Below, one piece after another: positions 63,999-64,000 of a DNA stretch of 64,000 nt (position 1 is its first letter; each line of letters begins with the position of its first letter). Source of the stretch: Mesorhizobium qingshengii (GTDB lineage: Bacteria > Pseudomonadota > Alphaproteobacteria > Rhizobiales > Rhizobiaceae); contig NZ_JAPFQA010000008.1 in the NCBI RefSeq assembly GCF_027563465.1, positions 173,190-237,189 of the forward strand. The letters run 5' to 3'. The position numbers and the translations under genes are program-made. A model generated the notes under the pieces. That model was not told the DNA's origin and made no database searches. It saw only the letters and a program-made list of their open reading frames with translations.

Positions 63999-64000
63999 GT

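Overview
The window looks like part of an integrative and conjugative element (ICE) of an alphaproteobacterium, most likely Rhizobiales. The evidence is high GC, an RP4-like trb type IV secretion operon, and a DUF736 / DUF2840 / S26 peptidase / relaxase / DUF2285 block of the kind known from the Mesorhizobium symbiosis ICE family. No integrase, attachment site, tRNA, rRNA or CRISPR array is visible. The taxonomic call is inference from gene content.

Region 1 (1-15090): DNA phosphorothioation defence. Three tightly coupled genes (the first cut by the window edge) resemble the restriction genes sspFGH/dptFGH. They are followed by sspA (cysteine desulfurase), sspB (DUF4007), sspC (large P-loop ATPase) and sspD (PAPS-reductase-like), in the order of an SspABCD-SspFGH system. 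A small membrane protein gene lies convergently between the modules. Region 2 (15280-19628): a translationally coupled pair made of a protein with two GHKL ATPase domains (the second histidine-kinase-like) and a receiver protein with a long unknown C-terminal part. This pair is the best candidate here for an undescribed signalling or defence system. An IS5-family element (19629-20473) sits exactly at its stop codon.

Region 3 (20788-26635): a small locus with an unrecognised 478-aa protein, an MFS exporter, an AraC regulator, a class I methyltransferase and a LysR regulator; it may make and export a small molecule. It is followed by decayed remains of a tyrosine-recombinase trio (26733-27690).

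Region 4 (27682-37722): a 10-kb block bounded by a nearly perfect 23-bp inverted repeat. It carries a chrB N-terminal-type gene, a COG4280 membrane protein, a tiny membrane protein, an MFS transporter, and then a fluoride-resistance operon. That operon has a promoter, a fluoride riboswitch and a terminator, followed by a cation/proton antiporter, UspA, two MutS-like ATPases, a small membrane protein, two adjacent crcB genes and a DUF190 gene.

Region 5 (37738-64000, nearly all on the minus strand): conjugation and ICE control. Read in the direction of transcription it runs: toprim protein, DUF2493 protein, small proteins, DUF736, a QseM-like protein, an FseA-like pair of overlapping frames (apparent +1 ribosomal frameshift), an RdfS-like excisionase, a RepA-like protein, DUF2840, TraF-like peptidase, DUF736, lytic transglycosylase, relaxase, TraG, CopG-like protein, a 1.9-kb insertion with a HigBA toxin-antitoxin pair and an IS1-family remnant, trbBCDEJKLFGI, and DUF2274 genes. 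A hairpin-forming 30-bp element with a compensatory base-pair change occurs about 80 bp upstream of both the QseM-like and FseA-like genes. Two further nested inverted repeats lie in long intergenic regions.
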